Positions 27,851 to 30,164 of a DNA stretch of 30,164 nucleotides are shown one piece after another (the stretch's first letter is position 1; every line of letters starts with the position of its first letter). A program made the position numbers and the translations under genes. The notes below the pieces were generated by a model, which saw nothing but the letters and a program-made list of their open reading frames with translations, had not been told where the DNA came from and did not search any database. This DNA is from Baffinella frigidus (Eukaryota; Cryptophyceae; Cryptomonadales; Baffinellaceae). The DNA is taken from the NCBI GenBank assembly GCA_026770585.1, contig MU646361.1:723672-753835 (forward strand), in the 5' to 3' direction.

Positions 27851-30004
27851 GAACCCTAACCCCTGAACTCTAAACTATAAACTATAAACCATAAACCATA
27901 CACCATACACCATACACCATACACCATACACCATACACCATACACCATAACCCTGAACCCGAAACCCGAAACCCTGAGTATTGAACCCTAAACCCTAAAC
28001 ACTAAACCCTAACCCCTAAACACTAAACCAGTTGCCGAGAAGAGCAAGGGCGTGCAGGAAGGGCGGTACAGCGAGGTGACCCTGAACCATAATCCCTAAA
28101 CCCTAAACCCTAATCCCTAATCCCTAATCCCTAATCCCTAATTCCCAAACCCTAAACCCAAAACCCAAAACAATAAACCCTAAACCCCAAACCCTAAACC
28201 CTAAACCCTAACCCCGAATCCTCAAAACCCAAGCCCTCAACCCGCAACCCTAATCCCAAAACCCCAAACCAGATCAAGCTGAAGGAGAACATTACGAACG
28301 TCGATTTCAAGATTATGAAATTGGTGAGAGAGGGCTTACACGAGACATTGGAAAGCCGCACCGCTGGATGGCTCTACGATCGCTTGGTAACCCCTAAGCC
28401 ATAGCGCTAACGCTCTAACAAAAACCTTACACCTGAACCCCTGACACCTGACACCCTGCCCTGCACCCAAACCCCAAACCCCTAAATCCTCAACCTTAAA
28501 CCATAAACCCTACACCCTACACACCACACCCTACACCCTAAACCCAAAACCCTAAGCTCTACACCCTAAAACCTACACACTAAACCCGAAGTCCTGAACC
28601 CTAAACCCTAAAACCTAACCCCTAAACCCCACACCCTAAAACCTAAAACCTAAACCCTAAACCCTTAACCATAAATCCTAAACCCTGAACGTCAAACCCT
28701 AAAGCCCAAGCCTCAAAACCCTAAACCCTAAACCCTAAACCCTGAACCCTGAACCCTGAACCCTGAACCCTGAACCTGAAACTCGAAACCCGAAACCCCA
28801 ACCCCTAAACCCTAAACTGTAAACCCTTAACCCTAAACCCGTAACCACAAACCCTAGACCCTCACCATAAACCATAAACTATGAACCCTTACCCTTAAAC
28901 CCTGCACCCTGAACCCTGAACCTTAAAACCTAATCCCTAAACCCTAAACCCTAAACCCTAAATCTCAAACCCTTATCCCTAAACTCTTACCCTGAACCCT
29001 GAACCCTAAGCCCTAAACCCTAAACCCTAAACCCCACACCCTAAACCCCAAATCCTGAACCCGAAACCCTACACCCTAAACCTTGCACCCCTCAACCCTG
29101 AACTTTGAACTCTAAAGTCTGAACCCTAACTCCTCACCCCCAATCCCTAAACCCTAAACCCCAAACCCTTAACCCCAAACTCTAAACCCCAAACTCTGAA
29201 CTCTAAACCCTAAATCCTACCCCCTAAACCCTGAACCCTGAACCTTAAACCCTAAACCCTAAACCCTAAACCCTAAACCCTAAACCCTGAACCCTGAACC
29301 GTAAACCCTGAACCTTGAACCCTGAACCCTGAACCCTGAACCCGTTAACCCTGAACCCCAAACTCTGAACCTTAGCCCCTAAACCTCAAACCCTAAACCC
29401 TCAACCCTAGGCCTCAAACCCTAGACCCTAAATCCCAAACCCTAATCCCTAAACCCTAAAACCTGAACCCTAAGCCCTCAACCCTAAACCCTAAACCAGG
29501 TGGGCACAGAAGGCCGCGGCGACGCTGCAGTCCTCCTAAACCAATGGCGCTCCTCGAAGCAGCTCATCGCGCACAACCCCTCCTGCCTCGCGCCCCTCGC
29601 GCTCCTCTGTGGAGGAGGGGCGGGGGCGGGGGGGGGGGCTTCCCTGCTCGCGGGGAGGAGGTCGGTGCGCGTCGCGCCTGGGTGCCCCCCCCCCTACACC
29701 CTAAACCCATGAACCCCTAATCTTTACACCCTACACCCTAAACCCTTCCACTATCAGCATCCTTCAAAACACCAACCCCTACACCCTACAACCCACACCC
29801 TAAACCCCACACCCTAAACCCCAAACCAGGTACGCGGGCGCCCCAACATCGTGCGAACCGGGCGCGGTGGCAGGGCGGGAGGGTGAATGGGAAAAGCCAA
29901 CGGGGGGGGTAGACGAGAGCCTCCCGTGCCCTGTGTGCGAAACGCGCGAGATATTCCCACCGGGGTGTTTCCGAAAGACCGAATGCGTCCTCTTCTTCTC
30001 CGAG
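313..30004 (+). CDS. Giant Roco-family gene: membrane-like N-terminus, LRR, Roc GTPase, COR with MATH insert, TIR-like region (both ends open)
   Basis: The span holds about 55 short exons (21-469 nt) on one strand, separated by GT-AG introns. At most junctions from 3195 onward the exon phases join without a frame break, for example 6872-6915 (phase 2) to 6995-7046 and 16041-16075 to 16158-16242. The product reads as a Roco protein: leucine-rich repeats, a Ras-like Roc domain (GNGEAGKTS, DAGGQ, THAD) and a COR domain. By family knowledge, Roc-COR acts as a GTP-regulated dimerising switch and LRRs bind partners. Unusual features are hydrophobic exons upstream of the LRRs, two MATH-like domains inside COR and a TIR-like segment after it. 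No kinase domain is visible. I see no start codon with a promoter and no stop or poly-A site that would close the gene. The 5' membrane exons could belong to a separate upstream gene. The join is my manual model: strong for LRR-Roc-COR, weaker at both ends. Confidence 0.8.
721..1004. mobile_element. Intron with MITE copy (family 1)
   Basis: 758-894 is a 137-bp inverted-repeat element. Its left end ACACGGTGGACTAC mirrors its right end (reverse complement ACACGCGGTGGGCCAC). The whole element is the reverse complement of 12356-12490, with strong similarity along its length. Heptamer-type repeats follow, at 896-1003. Confidence 0.75.
1005..1459 (+). CDS. Three exons continuing the membrane-like segment
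   Basis: Exons are proposed at 1005-~1130, 1225-1291 and 1410-1459. The first follows an ACTCCAG acceptor and encodes a hydrophobic run, YAVLITCIGSLSLEVSLVV; its donor is unclear. The second encodes VWTLPGALVASMLFSLEPINL and ends AGC G before a GT donor. The third starts after AACCAG and completes that Gly codon, giving GMLYNLRAKPDPLFYAV before GTTAAC. The second and third exons join in phase, which supports the model. The introns between them are CCCTGAA/CCCTAAA heptamers. Function is not recognised beyond likely membrane insertion. Confidence 0.5.
1736..3223 (+). CDS. Exons linking membrane segment to LRR region
   Basis: Proposed exons are 1736-1756 (FPAFPAK, after AACCAG), 2645-2718, 2915-3084 and 3195-3223. 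The exon at 2645 ends at a textbook GTAAGT donor. The exon at 2915 has two open frames; I prefer the one joining in phase from 2718, which gives a hydrophobic C-terminal half (WALLGVGGLLWVPWAFLDLL). This exon would need a GC donor (CAG then GCCCTT) at 3085. The alternative is a donor inside the exon, such as GTACGT at 2936. Exon 3195-3223 encodes VSWALRPFK and joins the next exon in phase. Confidence 0.45.
1757..2644. repeat. Intron: unique block then heptamers
   Basis: 1760-2395 lacks heptamers. It contains a duplicated phrase (GTCTCATAACCTGTC, CGTCTCAAAACCTC at 1880-1920) and a second duplication, GCAGAGCTAGA with CCCTCTCGAGCAG at 2096-2133 and 2182-2235. From 2400 on it is CCCTGAA, CCCTGGA and CCCTAAA heptamers. 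No gene is seen. Confidence 0.55.
3090..3165. repeat. Perfect telomere-like heptamer array
   Basis: About nine uninterrupted CCCTAAA units lie in the intron 3085-3194. This is interstitial, not a chromosome end: coding exons lie on both sides in the same frame. Confidence 0.9.
3327..3600 (+). CDS. Exon: start of leucine-rich repeat region
   Basis: This 274-nt exon follows ACCCAG and ends CTCGAG before GTGAAGG. Its frame completes the Arg codon left open at 3223 and runs LVGLQATWWALKCG, then through LPPELALLRQLASLVL, to RVRLATPEAAALE. The Leu spacing of the second half (LALLRQLASLVLKRVRL) matches an LRR. It would continue directly, in phase 0, into the LRR exon at 4452. Confidence 0.75.
3642..4066 (+). 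CDS. Three optional or decayed LRR mini-exons
   Basis: Candidates are 3642-3692 (VRLATPESGVLE then GTAACG), 3818-3865 (AVPCTKSCSVVLL, after a TTC-tract acceptor TGTGCAG and before GTACGT) and 4028-4066 (YVDEALLE then GTGACG). All keep phase 0, so they could be included or skipped. The first and third end in the same Leu-Glu plus donor as exon 3327-3600 and resemble it at the nucleotide level. They may be duplicated exon ends rather than real exons, because joining 3600 straight to 4452 gives a cleaner LRR. Confidence 0.35.
3693..3817. repeat. TTC/CTT microsatellite
   Basis: About 100 bp of TTC repeats with rare interruptions end at the acceptor TGTGCAG. The long polypyrimidine run is an extreme version of a normal 3' splice site. 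Poly-Glu and poly-Leu open frames over it are artefacts. Confidence 0.85.
3885..4022. mobile_element. 138-bp inverted-repeat element in LRR intron
   Basis: The left end CCACTTAGCAGC is matched by GCTGCTAAGTGG at the right end. An internal hairpin TTCGCCCGGATTTCCGGGCGAA lies at about 3908-3930. The element ends five bases before the acceptor AAAG used by the candidate exon at 4028. Confidence 0.65.
4452..5098 (+). CDS. LRR exons, first set
   Basis: Exon 4452-4558 (VLQHLDKLTRLRISDSF through LLEVSLRG) follows CTCTGCAG and ends GG before GTCCGA. Exon 4858-4915 completes that Gly codon and gives CSLSAIPGAVFRLPKLRRL, a clear LRR. A third exon at about 4964-5009 carries NRLPHSLGDCLG, but its acceptor phase does not fit the preceding exon, so its start is unresolved. 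Exon 5071-5098 gives LALSRNQLP and joins it in phase. Introns are CCCGAAA and CCCTAAA heptamers. Confidence 0.7.
5264..6667 (+). CDS. LRR exons, second set, leading into Roc
   Basis: Eight exons join in phase: 5264-5343 (LLDLRDNRINTLPEG), 5537-5594 (FYTLTRLQTLVLSNNNICK), 5681-5722 (LDAAIGGLTSLTKL), 5960-6021 (DLADNWLDSLPSQLGNLSQL), 6186-6234 (SLLLDGNPPFLNPPQE), 6460-6504, and 6629-6667 (VNRDPLQNKQMLL) just before the P-loop exon. The LxxLxLxxNxLxxLP pattern with NP at the last repeat is the usual end of an LRR array in Roco proteins. Introns are 86-241 nt of CCCTAAA, CCCTGAA and CCCGAAA heptamers. The exon cuts fall at similar places in successive repeats, as expected from repeat duplication. 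Confidence 0.85.
6872..7046 (+). CDS. Roc GTPase exons: P-loop (G1)
   Basis: Exon 6872-6915 encodes VMLGNGEAGKTSCV, a Walker A/P-loop (GxxxxGKTS) typical of Roc domains. It ends CG before GTAAACC, and exon 6995-7046 completes the Arg codon and encodes SLMNLETGRAGDIHVDQ. The following intron starts GTCACTAACCC. This is the nucleotide-binding start of the Ras-of-complex domain. Confidence 0.9.
7047..7729. repeat. Roc intron with both strands of the telomere-like repeat
   Basis: C-rich CCCTAAA-type repeats fill 7050-7325. From about 7370 to 7590 the same strand carries G-rich TTTGAGG, TTTGGGG and five TATAGGG units. C-rich repeats return at 7694-7725. The two orientations could pair into a large foldback in the transcript. 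No gene is seen. Confidence 0.75.
7730..8361 (+). CDS. Roc GTPase exons: switch I/II (G2-G3)
   Basis: Exon 7730-7780 gives GRTVGIDVVQWTPPEAR, matching the Roc switch I region (T-x-GID). Exon 7971-8030 gives GLEFLVFDAGGQAIYHTMHQ, with the G3 motif DAGGQ. Exon 8260-8361 follows CCGGCAG and gives FFLSRRGIYMLVWNVRD, the next Roc strand, and ends TGG before GTCTGA. All three are phase 0. The intron between the first two is almost pure CCCCAAA/CCTCAAA heptamers. Confidence 0.9.
9243..9404. mobile_element. MITE family 2, best copy
   Basis: This 162-bp element begins CCACACAGCGGGCTACGAA and ends with the near reverse complement (TACGAAGTCCGCTGTGTGG). Inside is the palindrome CCTACGGATTGCCTACCGTAGG. 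Related sequence occurs at about 119-280 and 12501-12608, and weaker partial copies at 18729-18790 and 24575-24655. Confidence 0.7.
9683..9728. repeat. Short hairpin with two CACGTG cores
   Basis: GTTGGTCACGTG at the left is mirrored by CACGTGACCAAC at the right. A GCCCG/CGGGC inner stem surrounds a four-base loop. CACGTG is an E-box/G-box-type palindrome, but any regulatory role inside an intron is speculative. Confidence 0.6.
9821..9955. mobile_element. Inverted-repeat element with AT-rich ends
   Basis: The left arm (AAATTAAATT, then ACTCGGGAGTTTCCCGCA and AAACTTGCTACACA) is matched by the right arm read backwards (TGTGTAGTTTG, then GCGTGCGGGGAACTCCCGAG and ATTTAAATTAAAT). It resembles a foldback MITE. 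Elements with similar AT-rich ends occur at 15238-15361 and around 21310-21420. Confidence 0.65.
10125..10509 (+). CDS. Roc GTPase exons: G4 region
   Basis: Exon 10125-10172 encodes ATQWIDALQVRVPGAS and ends before GTAAACC. Exon 10424-10509 encodes VLLIATHADITSEDDC and continues to LRLAVV, ending AG before GTTCAGG. THAD is the Roc form of the guanine-specifying (N/T)KxD motif; LRRK proteins also use THxD. A 1.76-kb intron full of mobile-element debris precedes these exons. Confidence 0.9.
10510..11637. repeat. Roc introns: heptamers, CACCATA array, decoy exon start
   Basis: 10510-10570 is G-rich TTTAGGG-type. 10620-10715 has (CACCATA)n units, then CCCTAAA to 10795. Between exon 10871-10955 and exon 11638-11724 are two 21-bp units (10958-11000), heptamers to about 11300, a decoy exon start (GAGCAG then ATAAACTGCAAAGA, 11319-11335) and a heptamer-free block (11450-11620) with no recognised content. 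Confidence 0.65.
10871..11724 (+). CDS. Roc GTPase exons: C-terminal part
   Basis: Exon 10871-10955 completes the Arg codon left at 10509 and encodes KLEALEKNISRKKNS, then LGVISINKGVSLK before GTCGAC. Exon 11638-11724 follows CCTAAAG and encodes VNCKEGTGVKEMRDRVLKLA, then LNQPFFGEQ. VNCKEGTGV with the helix after it fits the G5 region and final helix of Roc domains. It runs in phase into the COR start at 12194. Confidence 0.85.
11725..12193. repeat. Intron between Roc and COR exons
   Basis: Mostly CCCTAAA, CCCGAAA and CCCTCAA units. A heptamer-free patch at about 11885-11958 follows an acceptor-like TTTGAAG, but it hits a stop in the required phase, so it is not taken as an exon. Confidence 0.65.
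12194..12944 (+). CDS. COR domain, N-terminal exons
   Basis: Exon 12194-12261 encodes VPANYQRLKAEVLEK, the family-typical COR opening (VPxxYxxL), and ends AG before GTCATC. Exon 12858-12944 follows CATGCAG, completes the Ser codon and encodes WSEYATLAASAGVLSQEDL, then AASLEFSER, the W-x-EY helix and following helix of COR. In ordinary Roco proteins the chain would continue with FLHE-G-I. Here that motif appears only 4.4 kb later, at 17393. Confidence 0.85.
12356..12608. mobile_element. MITE pair: family 1 copy plus adjacent family 2 copy
   Basis: 12356-12490 is the inverted partner of 758-894, with matching terminal repeats. It is followed directly by 12501-12608, which resembles 9243-9404 and 119-280 (CTTGTCCGTAG, the CCTACGGTA-TACCGT palindrome and a CCCTTCGTAG end). 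Both lie in the intron 12262-12857, whose remainder (12690-12850) is CCCTGAA/CCCTAAA heptamers. Confidence 0.7.
12945..13551. repeat. COR intron: duplicated exon end, minisatellite, heptamers
   Basis: 13270-13316 is a diverged copy of the 3' end of exon 12858-12944 (AGGACCTCG..CGAGTTCTCC) without its GT donor. The 21-bp minisatellite lies at 13180-13263. Ten perfect CCCTAAA units follow at 13439-13508, then CCCCAAA-type units up to the acceptor. Confidence 0.7.
13180..13263. repeat. Four 21-bp minisatellite units
   Basis: The unit ACCCATGAGTGTGTTGGACAC and three variants stand head to tail, each exactly 21 bp, so an open frame is kept across them. Two related 21-bp units in the opposite orientation lie at about 10958-11000, directly after the donor of exon 10871-10955. 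This copy lies in intron 12945-13551. Confidence 0.75.
13552..14028 (+). CDS. Exons opening the insert in COR
   Basis: Exon 13552-13606 follows AACCAG, completes the Arg codon left at 12944 and encodes RREKDAWVALGADSSFSK before GTCCTA. Exon 13950-14028 follows TTGCTCAG and gives SGRVSSSFGVTLFSAILE, ending in phase 1 at a GTGCCT donor, which matches the phase needed by the next exon. No family is recognised. This is probably a linker before the MATH-like part. Confidence 0.5.
13607..14107. repeat. Heptamers and three 48-bp degenerate tandem units
   Basis: 13607-13930 is mostly CCCTAAA-type repeats with two related acceptor-like blocks (AACACTCC-TTGCTCAG at about 13751 and 13934). From about 14003 to 14148 three units of about 48 bp (starting AACCC-CAGA) stand in tandem; they overlap exon 13950-14028 and the start of exon 14108-14576. 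A stop in the middle unit argues that it is intronic. Confidence 0.55.
14108..15005 (+). CDS. First MATH/TRAF-like domain inserted in COR
   Basis: Exons are 14108-14576, 14657-14744 and 14922-~15005 (3' end uncertain). The large exon contains DVEVEWTIASLDL, then IQIRCFLQTG, a low-complexity Gly/Glu/Ala spacer, and VELVRGFESKLRLARFKICD followed by NGTIVFDM. The order W-x-I strand, strand ending in a turn, L-x-L strand, then x-A-x-F-x-I-x-D-x-x-G strand matches the MATH (meprin/TRAF homology) fold. The later exons supply RRSFDTRITEMERAKVQ and a last strand, GGPLCVCVSVEIR. Known MATH domains bind peptide motifs, often in trimeric or ubiquitin-ligase adaptors. Splices 14576/14657 and 14744/14922 keep phase. 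A GMP-PDE-delta/UNC119-like beta-sandwich was considered as an alternative. Confidence 0.6.
15006..15485. mobile_element. Intron with foldback element
   Basis: 15238-15361 has arms TCCCGCCGAGTATTTGATTT and a matching AAATTGAATCCTCGGCGGGA at the right. An extra partial copy of the left end sits just upstream (15218-15235). At 15089-15140 there is a smaller imperfect stem. The rest, to 15485, is unique sequence with a GGGCAGAGCTAG motif also seen near 2096 and 2182. Confidence 0.55.
15486..17111 (+). CDS. Second MATH/TRAF-like domain inserted in COR
   Basis: Exons 15486-15626, 15769-15840, 16041-16075, 16158-16242, 16457-16504, 16584-16637, 16813-16874 and 16995-17111 all join in phase. They read VLIKTFTWGVPAWDL, VSKTLPLADDFQLSG, HSHFFGLEVRNAPSCSVHVR, then FAVEDVALSFQDEDG, and near the end VHFTPSALERVHARTVHAEV then FVMLEDSG. 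This repeats the MATH pattern of the first domain (F-x-W start, F-x-L-x-G, L-x-V strand, x-V-x-F-x-V strand with DEDG turn, and F-x-x-x-x-L near the end). The last exon adds a Lys/Arg-rich linker (GAKKRKEG) before COR resumes. One acceptor (GTTGTAG at 15762-15768) lies in a dispersed repeat. Confidence 0.6.
16243..16994. repeat. Heptamer introns between the last MATH-like exons
   Basis: The introns at 16243-16456, 16505-16583, 16638-16812 and 16875-16994 are built from CCCTAAA, CCCTCAA, CCCTTAA and CCCTGAA units. Donors GTAACCC, GTAAACC and GTAATCC run straight into the repeat. Confidence 0.8.
17393..18500 (+). CDS. COR domain resumes after the insert
   Basis: Exon 17393-17468 completes the Arg codon left at 17111 and encodes VATRFLHESGEIRHF, the FLHExGxI motif that normally follows directly after the helix ending at 12944. 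Exon 18456-18500 encodes DTVYINLRWIIDVLK, the conserved COR strand-helix (V-x-x-x-x-W-x-x-D-x-L). Both are phase 0. An open stretch starting at 18135 after CTCACAG could be an extra exon, but the chain reads well without it. Confidence 0.85.
17469..18455. repeat. COR intron: long variant heptamer array plus unique block
   Basis: 17480-18130 is almost pure heptamers, with local runs of CCCTGAA (17705-17765), CCCTCAA (17835-17920), ACCCAAA-type (18040-18070) and again CCCTCAA. 18135-18450 is free of heptamers except near 18310 and contains a short palindrome, TTTCGACCGAACACCGGTCGAAA (18138-18160). No confident exon lies there. Confidence 0.75.
18501..18977. repeat. COR intron, G-rich then C-rich
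   Basis: 18515-18630 is TTTAGGG/GTTTGGTG-type on the + strand. 18650-18900 is mixed sequence with a partial MITE family 2 motif (CGGTAGGCAATCCGTAGG at about 18750). 18925-18975 is CCCCAAA repeats up to the acceptor GAACAG. Confidence 0.65.
18978..21633 (+). CDS. COR domain, middle exons
   Basis: Exons are 18978-19055 (GLFHHDRSPLLAFFSEP to VLRM), 19407-19472 (VTFGVIHRELLPYLWPCLPG), 20127-20191 (DYWAMIRAGPEGDAWSRTVV) and 21530-21633 (WEDVDKCMALFGAFDL to APCLLGTG). The pattern G-x-I-H-x-x-LL-x-x-LW, then a helix and LFGxFDL followed by the LP-type segment, is the second half of the COR N-lobe. Phases match: 20191 ends AG and 21530 supplies the third base. A small candidate exon at 20581-20606 would break the phase and is left out. 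The intron 19056-19406 is almost all inverted repeat, and 20192-21529 holds an antisense gene fragment. Confidence 0.8.
19056..19406. mobile_element. Intron made almost entirely of a nested inverted repeat
   Basis: The inner element 19152-19354 has about 40-bp arms: TTGTCGAAATGGGCTCCGCG and TCGAGGTCAGG at the left, with their mirror at the right. Outside it a second pair of arms (19083-19105 and 19361-19381, AATATG..GGCAACAAAA) also mirror each other. The right part runs up to the acceptor ACTCAG. This intron has no telomere-like heptamers. Confidence 0.75.
19473..20126. repeat. Long CCCTAAA array with assembly gap, then GTT microsatellite
   Basis: 19480-19820 is near-perfect CCCTAAA. It is interrupted by ten Ns at 19667-19676, so the true length is unknown. 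A G-strand stretch follows at 19850-19890, then a (GTT)n tract at about 19995-20070 before the acceptor TTTGCAG. Confidence 0.9.
20192..21529. repeat. COR intron: duplicated exon ends, microsatellite, foldback
   Basis: G-rich TTTAGGG-type sequence (20195-20410) contains two copies of the 3' end of exon 20127-20191 (at 20303 and 20417). A compound microsatellite follows (ATACAT, GA, CA; about 20650-20819), then the antisense fragment (20819-21188), a small foldback (21338-21353 against 21379-21394) and heptamers before the acceptor. Confidence 0.7.
20819..21188 (-). pseudogene. Antisense two-exon gene fragment inside a Roco intron
   Basis: On the minus strand, 21188-21078 is open and reads GFAYKSVNFGETQDPVSPGE, then IKSTETELEATEWEQ, followed by a donor GTAGCC. 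A second exon, 20965-20819, follows an acceptor TTTCATTGCAG and reads IQVDPAVALKDLTDTAQVVL to NLREVVRGT, with GTGTGTGT as donor in the CA microsatellite. The two join in phase 0. Its composition is coding-like and unlike the heptamers around it. The family is not recognised. It may be a nested gene, an exon captured by a transposon or a relic; no start or stop was found. Confidence 0.4.
22105..22369. repeat. Tandem array of about ten 3' splice-site units
   Basis: The consensus CTTTGCAGGACG-(T/A)-AAAAGGCTGAT repeats about ten times in units of 23-31 bases. The last unit is the real acceptor plus the start of exon 22346-22407 (CTTTGCAG then GACGGAAAAGG). Upstream units diverge at AG, G or length, for example TTTTCAG and TTTGAAGG. 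Confidence 0.8.
22346..24992 (+). CDS. COR domain, C-terminal exons
   Basis: Exons are 22346-22407 (RKRLIDANAFSEASAMLRVV), 22651-22718 (VQFNSLPPGFLARVFLRGM, ending at a GTAAGT donor), 24115-24223 (HVDFNHEQAAMYSLGHSVA to WEITLQ) and 24874-24992 (ATNGACLNKAGDALTKVKEF and onward). LPPGFLARVFLRG is the typical start of the COR C-lobe (LPxGfxxRl). The strand pairs followed by a long helix fit the rest. All junctions keep phase. The third exon lies after a 1.4-kb intron filled with hairpin and MITE sequence. Confidence 0.8.
22729..22901. repeat. Long near-perfect hairpin (173 bp)
   Basis: Arms of about 78 bases (left starting CTGCGGAAACGATATAAAAA, right ending with its complement) differ at only a few positions and surround a loop of about 17 bases. 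It begins about 10 bases after the GTAAGT donor of exon 22651-22718. Transcribed with the intron, it would form an almost perfect dsRNA stem. It could be a foldback MITE or a small-RNA precursor. Confidence 0.8.
23237..23404. mobile_element. MITE with TA target duplication
   Basis: Arms of about 45 bp start GAGCGTTTGCG and end CGCAAACGCTC, flanked on both sides by TA. The flanks (GACTATTTTTACAACCTG, CTTCC before; TTTCAGGCGGG after) also occur at about 23905-23960 without the insert, so that locus acts as an empty site. TA duplication suggests a Tc1/mariner-type element. A diverged relative ends near 24370. Confidence 0.7.
24224..24873. repeat. COR intron: MITE remnants and heptamers
   Basis: 24240-24390 is related to the TA-flanked MITE family at its right end. 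24575-24655 repeats AACAATAGGTCCC-AGGGAGG twice and ends with a CCTACCGTAGG motif. 24718-24870 starts with a run of nine Cs and continues as CCCTAAA/CCCTAAC units. Confidence 0.55.
25191..25599 (+). CDS. Linker exons between COR and TIR-like part
   Basis: Exon 25191-25315 follows AACCAG, completes the Trp codon left at 24992 and encodes EYQYLRHVTMERAIESRVER; its 3' end is uncertain (GTAATA at 25316 proposed). Exon 25532-25599 follows TAAACCAG and ends before GTAAAC. Two frames are open; the phase-compatible one starts YLSFGRMAVKF, and another gives FIFRENGREVFNAGF. No family is recognised. Confidence 0.45.
25600..26115. repeat. Intron of variant heptamers
   Basis: CCCTAAA-type units (25605-25790) are followed by 25880-26010, where ACCAGAA, ACCCGGA and ACCTGGA units dominate, then CCCCAAA to 26100. 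The stretch 25790-25880 is unique and I see no exon in it. Confidence 0.7.
26116..27493 (+). CDS. TIR-like domain exons
   Basis: Exons are 26116-26140 (TVWPACLS), 26296-26371 (VLLMVDTGLAHDKKACEHF to HNA) and 27347-27493 (IPIIPVIMPGYKIDTPSAWW, then PKSLPELAEHKLFV). The order of a hydrophobic strand, a Cys-Glu helix, a GIPIIPV strand and an LPE segment matches the second half of TIR domains (strand D, alpha-C with C-x-x-E, strand E with PV). By family knowledge TIR domains act in immune signalling or as NADases. The usual catalytic Glu three residues after Cys is not obvious here (sequence ACEHFR), so enzymatic activity is uncertain. The first half of the fold was not located with confidence. 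Confidence 0.5.
26372..27346. repeat. TIR-region intron: heptamers flanking a unique block
   Basis: 26395-26690 and 27150-27340 are heptamers (CCCTAAA, CCCGAAA, CCCTAGA, CCCTGAG). 26690-27145 is unique, with a repeated TACGTCCTGGTAC/TGCGTCCTGGTAC phrase (26850, 26873). No confident coding sequence or mobile-element ends were found there. Confidence 0.6.
27494..28031. repeat. Intron: unique block then CACCATA-type heptamers
   Basis: 27494-27800 is open in several frames but has no recognised product. 27803-27850 is (CCATAAT)n and 27885-27950 is (CACCATA)n, followed by CCCTAAA units. The variant units keep the 7-bp length. Confidence 0.65.
28032..28386 (+). CDS. Two exons of a charged helical segment
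   Basis: Exon 28032-28075 follows AAACCAG, completes the Val codon left at 27493 and encodes AEKSKGVQEGRYSE before GTGACC. Exon 28273-28386 encodes IKLKENITNVDFKIMKLVRE, then GLHETLESRTAGWLYDRL before GTAACC. Both keep phase. The sequence is predicted helical with no recognised family. Confidence 0.6.
28387..29499. repeat. 1.1-kb intron almost entirely of heptamers
   Basis: From the donor GTAACCCC to the acceptor TAAACCAG nearly every base belongs to CCCTAAA or a 7-bp variant (CCCTGAA, CCCTACA, CCCTTAA, CCCCAAA, CCCTCAA). It is the longest repeat intron in the window. Confidence 0.85.
29500..30004 (+). CDS. C-terminal exons in the window with a Cys cluster
   Basis: Exon 29500-29660 follows TAAACCAGG and encodes VGTEGRGDAAVLLNQWRSSK, continuing into LAPLALLCGGG and a Gly-rich run; it ends AG before GTCGGT. 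Exon 29830-30004 completes that codon and carries LPCPVCETREIFPPGCF then RKTECVLFF, ending GAG before GTACCC. The C-x-x-C-x(9)-C-x(4)-C spacing could be a small zinc-binding fold, which is inference only. The clean donor at 30005 shows the gene continues beyond the window. Confidence 0.6.
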
Positions 30005-30164
30005 GTACCCCAAACCCTAAACCCTAAGCCCTACGCCCTGAGCCCTCAATCTAAACCCCAAACCCCAAACCCCGAACCCCAAACCCCAAACCCCAAACCC
30101 CAAACCCCAGACCCCAAACCCCAAACCCCAAACCCCAAACCCCACACCCCAAACCCGACACCTC
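30005..30164. repeat. Intron start after the last exon: CCCCAAA array
   Basis: The donor GTACCCC leads directly into CCCTAAA and then about 14 CCCCAAA units up to the window end. No acceptor is reached. Confidence 0.8.

Noticed and set aside
1-30164. CRISPR-like array
   Set aside because: The repeats are 7-bp tandem units without unique spacers, and the gene structure is eukaryotic.

Overview
The window is nuclear DNA from a eukaryote, probably a protist or alga. Genes are in many short exons with GT-AG introns, exons are GC-rich, there is an assembly gap (N run), and there are many short inverted-repeat elements. The introns are built from degenerate CCCTAAA heptamers, the Arabidopsis-type telomere unit that plants, many green algae, dinoflagellates, chromerids and cryptophytes share. 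A chromerid- or dinoflagellate-like alga would fit, but the sequence alone does not decide the species.

Almost everything readable on the + strand belongs to one very large, very fragmented gene that seems to run through the whole window and is open at both ends. I joined about 55 small exons by splice sites, reading phase and protein logic. Together they give roughly 1,900 residues (about 5.7 kb of coding sequence in 30 kb). From the N-terminal side they encode: hydrophobic, membrane-like segments (313-3223); about nine leucine-rich repeats (3327-6667); a Roc GTPase domain with a recognisable P-loop, DAGGQ switch and THAD motif (6872-11724); a COR domain (12194-24992) interrupted by an insert that reads as two tandem MATH/TRAF-like beta-sandwiches (14108-17111); a TIR-like segment (26116-27493); and an unassigned Cys-containing tail (28032-30004). 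This is a Roco (LRRK/ROCO) family protein with unusual extra domains.

The introns are the most unusual part. Many start with a GTAAACC-like donor, run through tens to hundreds of bases of CTAAACC-type heptamers and their 7-bp variants, and end CTAAACCAG. The splice sites therefore sit in register with the telomeric heptamer. Other introns hold MITE-like inverted repeats, long hairpins, microsatellites, decayed copies of the neighbouring exon ends, a tandem array of about ten 3' splice sites, and one antisense two-exon gene fragment (20819-21188).

Layout: 1-312 microsatellite and MITE; 313-3223 membrane-like exons; 3327-6667 LRR exons; 6872-11724 Roc; 12194-12944 COR start; 13552-17111 inserted region with MATH-like repeats; 17393-24992 rest of COR; 25191-27493 linker and TIR-like part; 28032-30004 tail; 30005-30164 heptamer repeats. 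No RNA genes, CRISPR arrays or bacterial features were seen.
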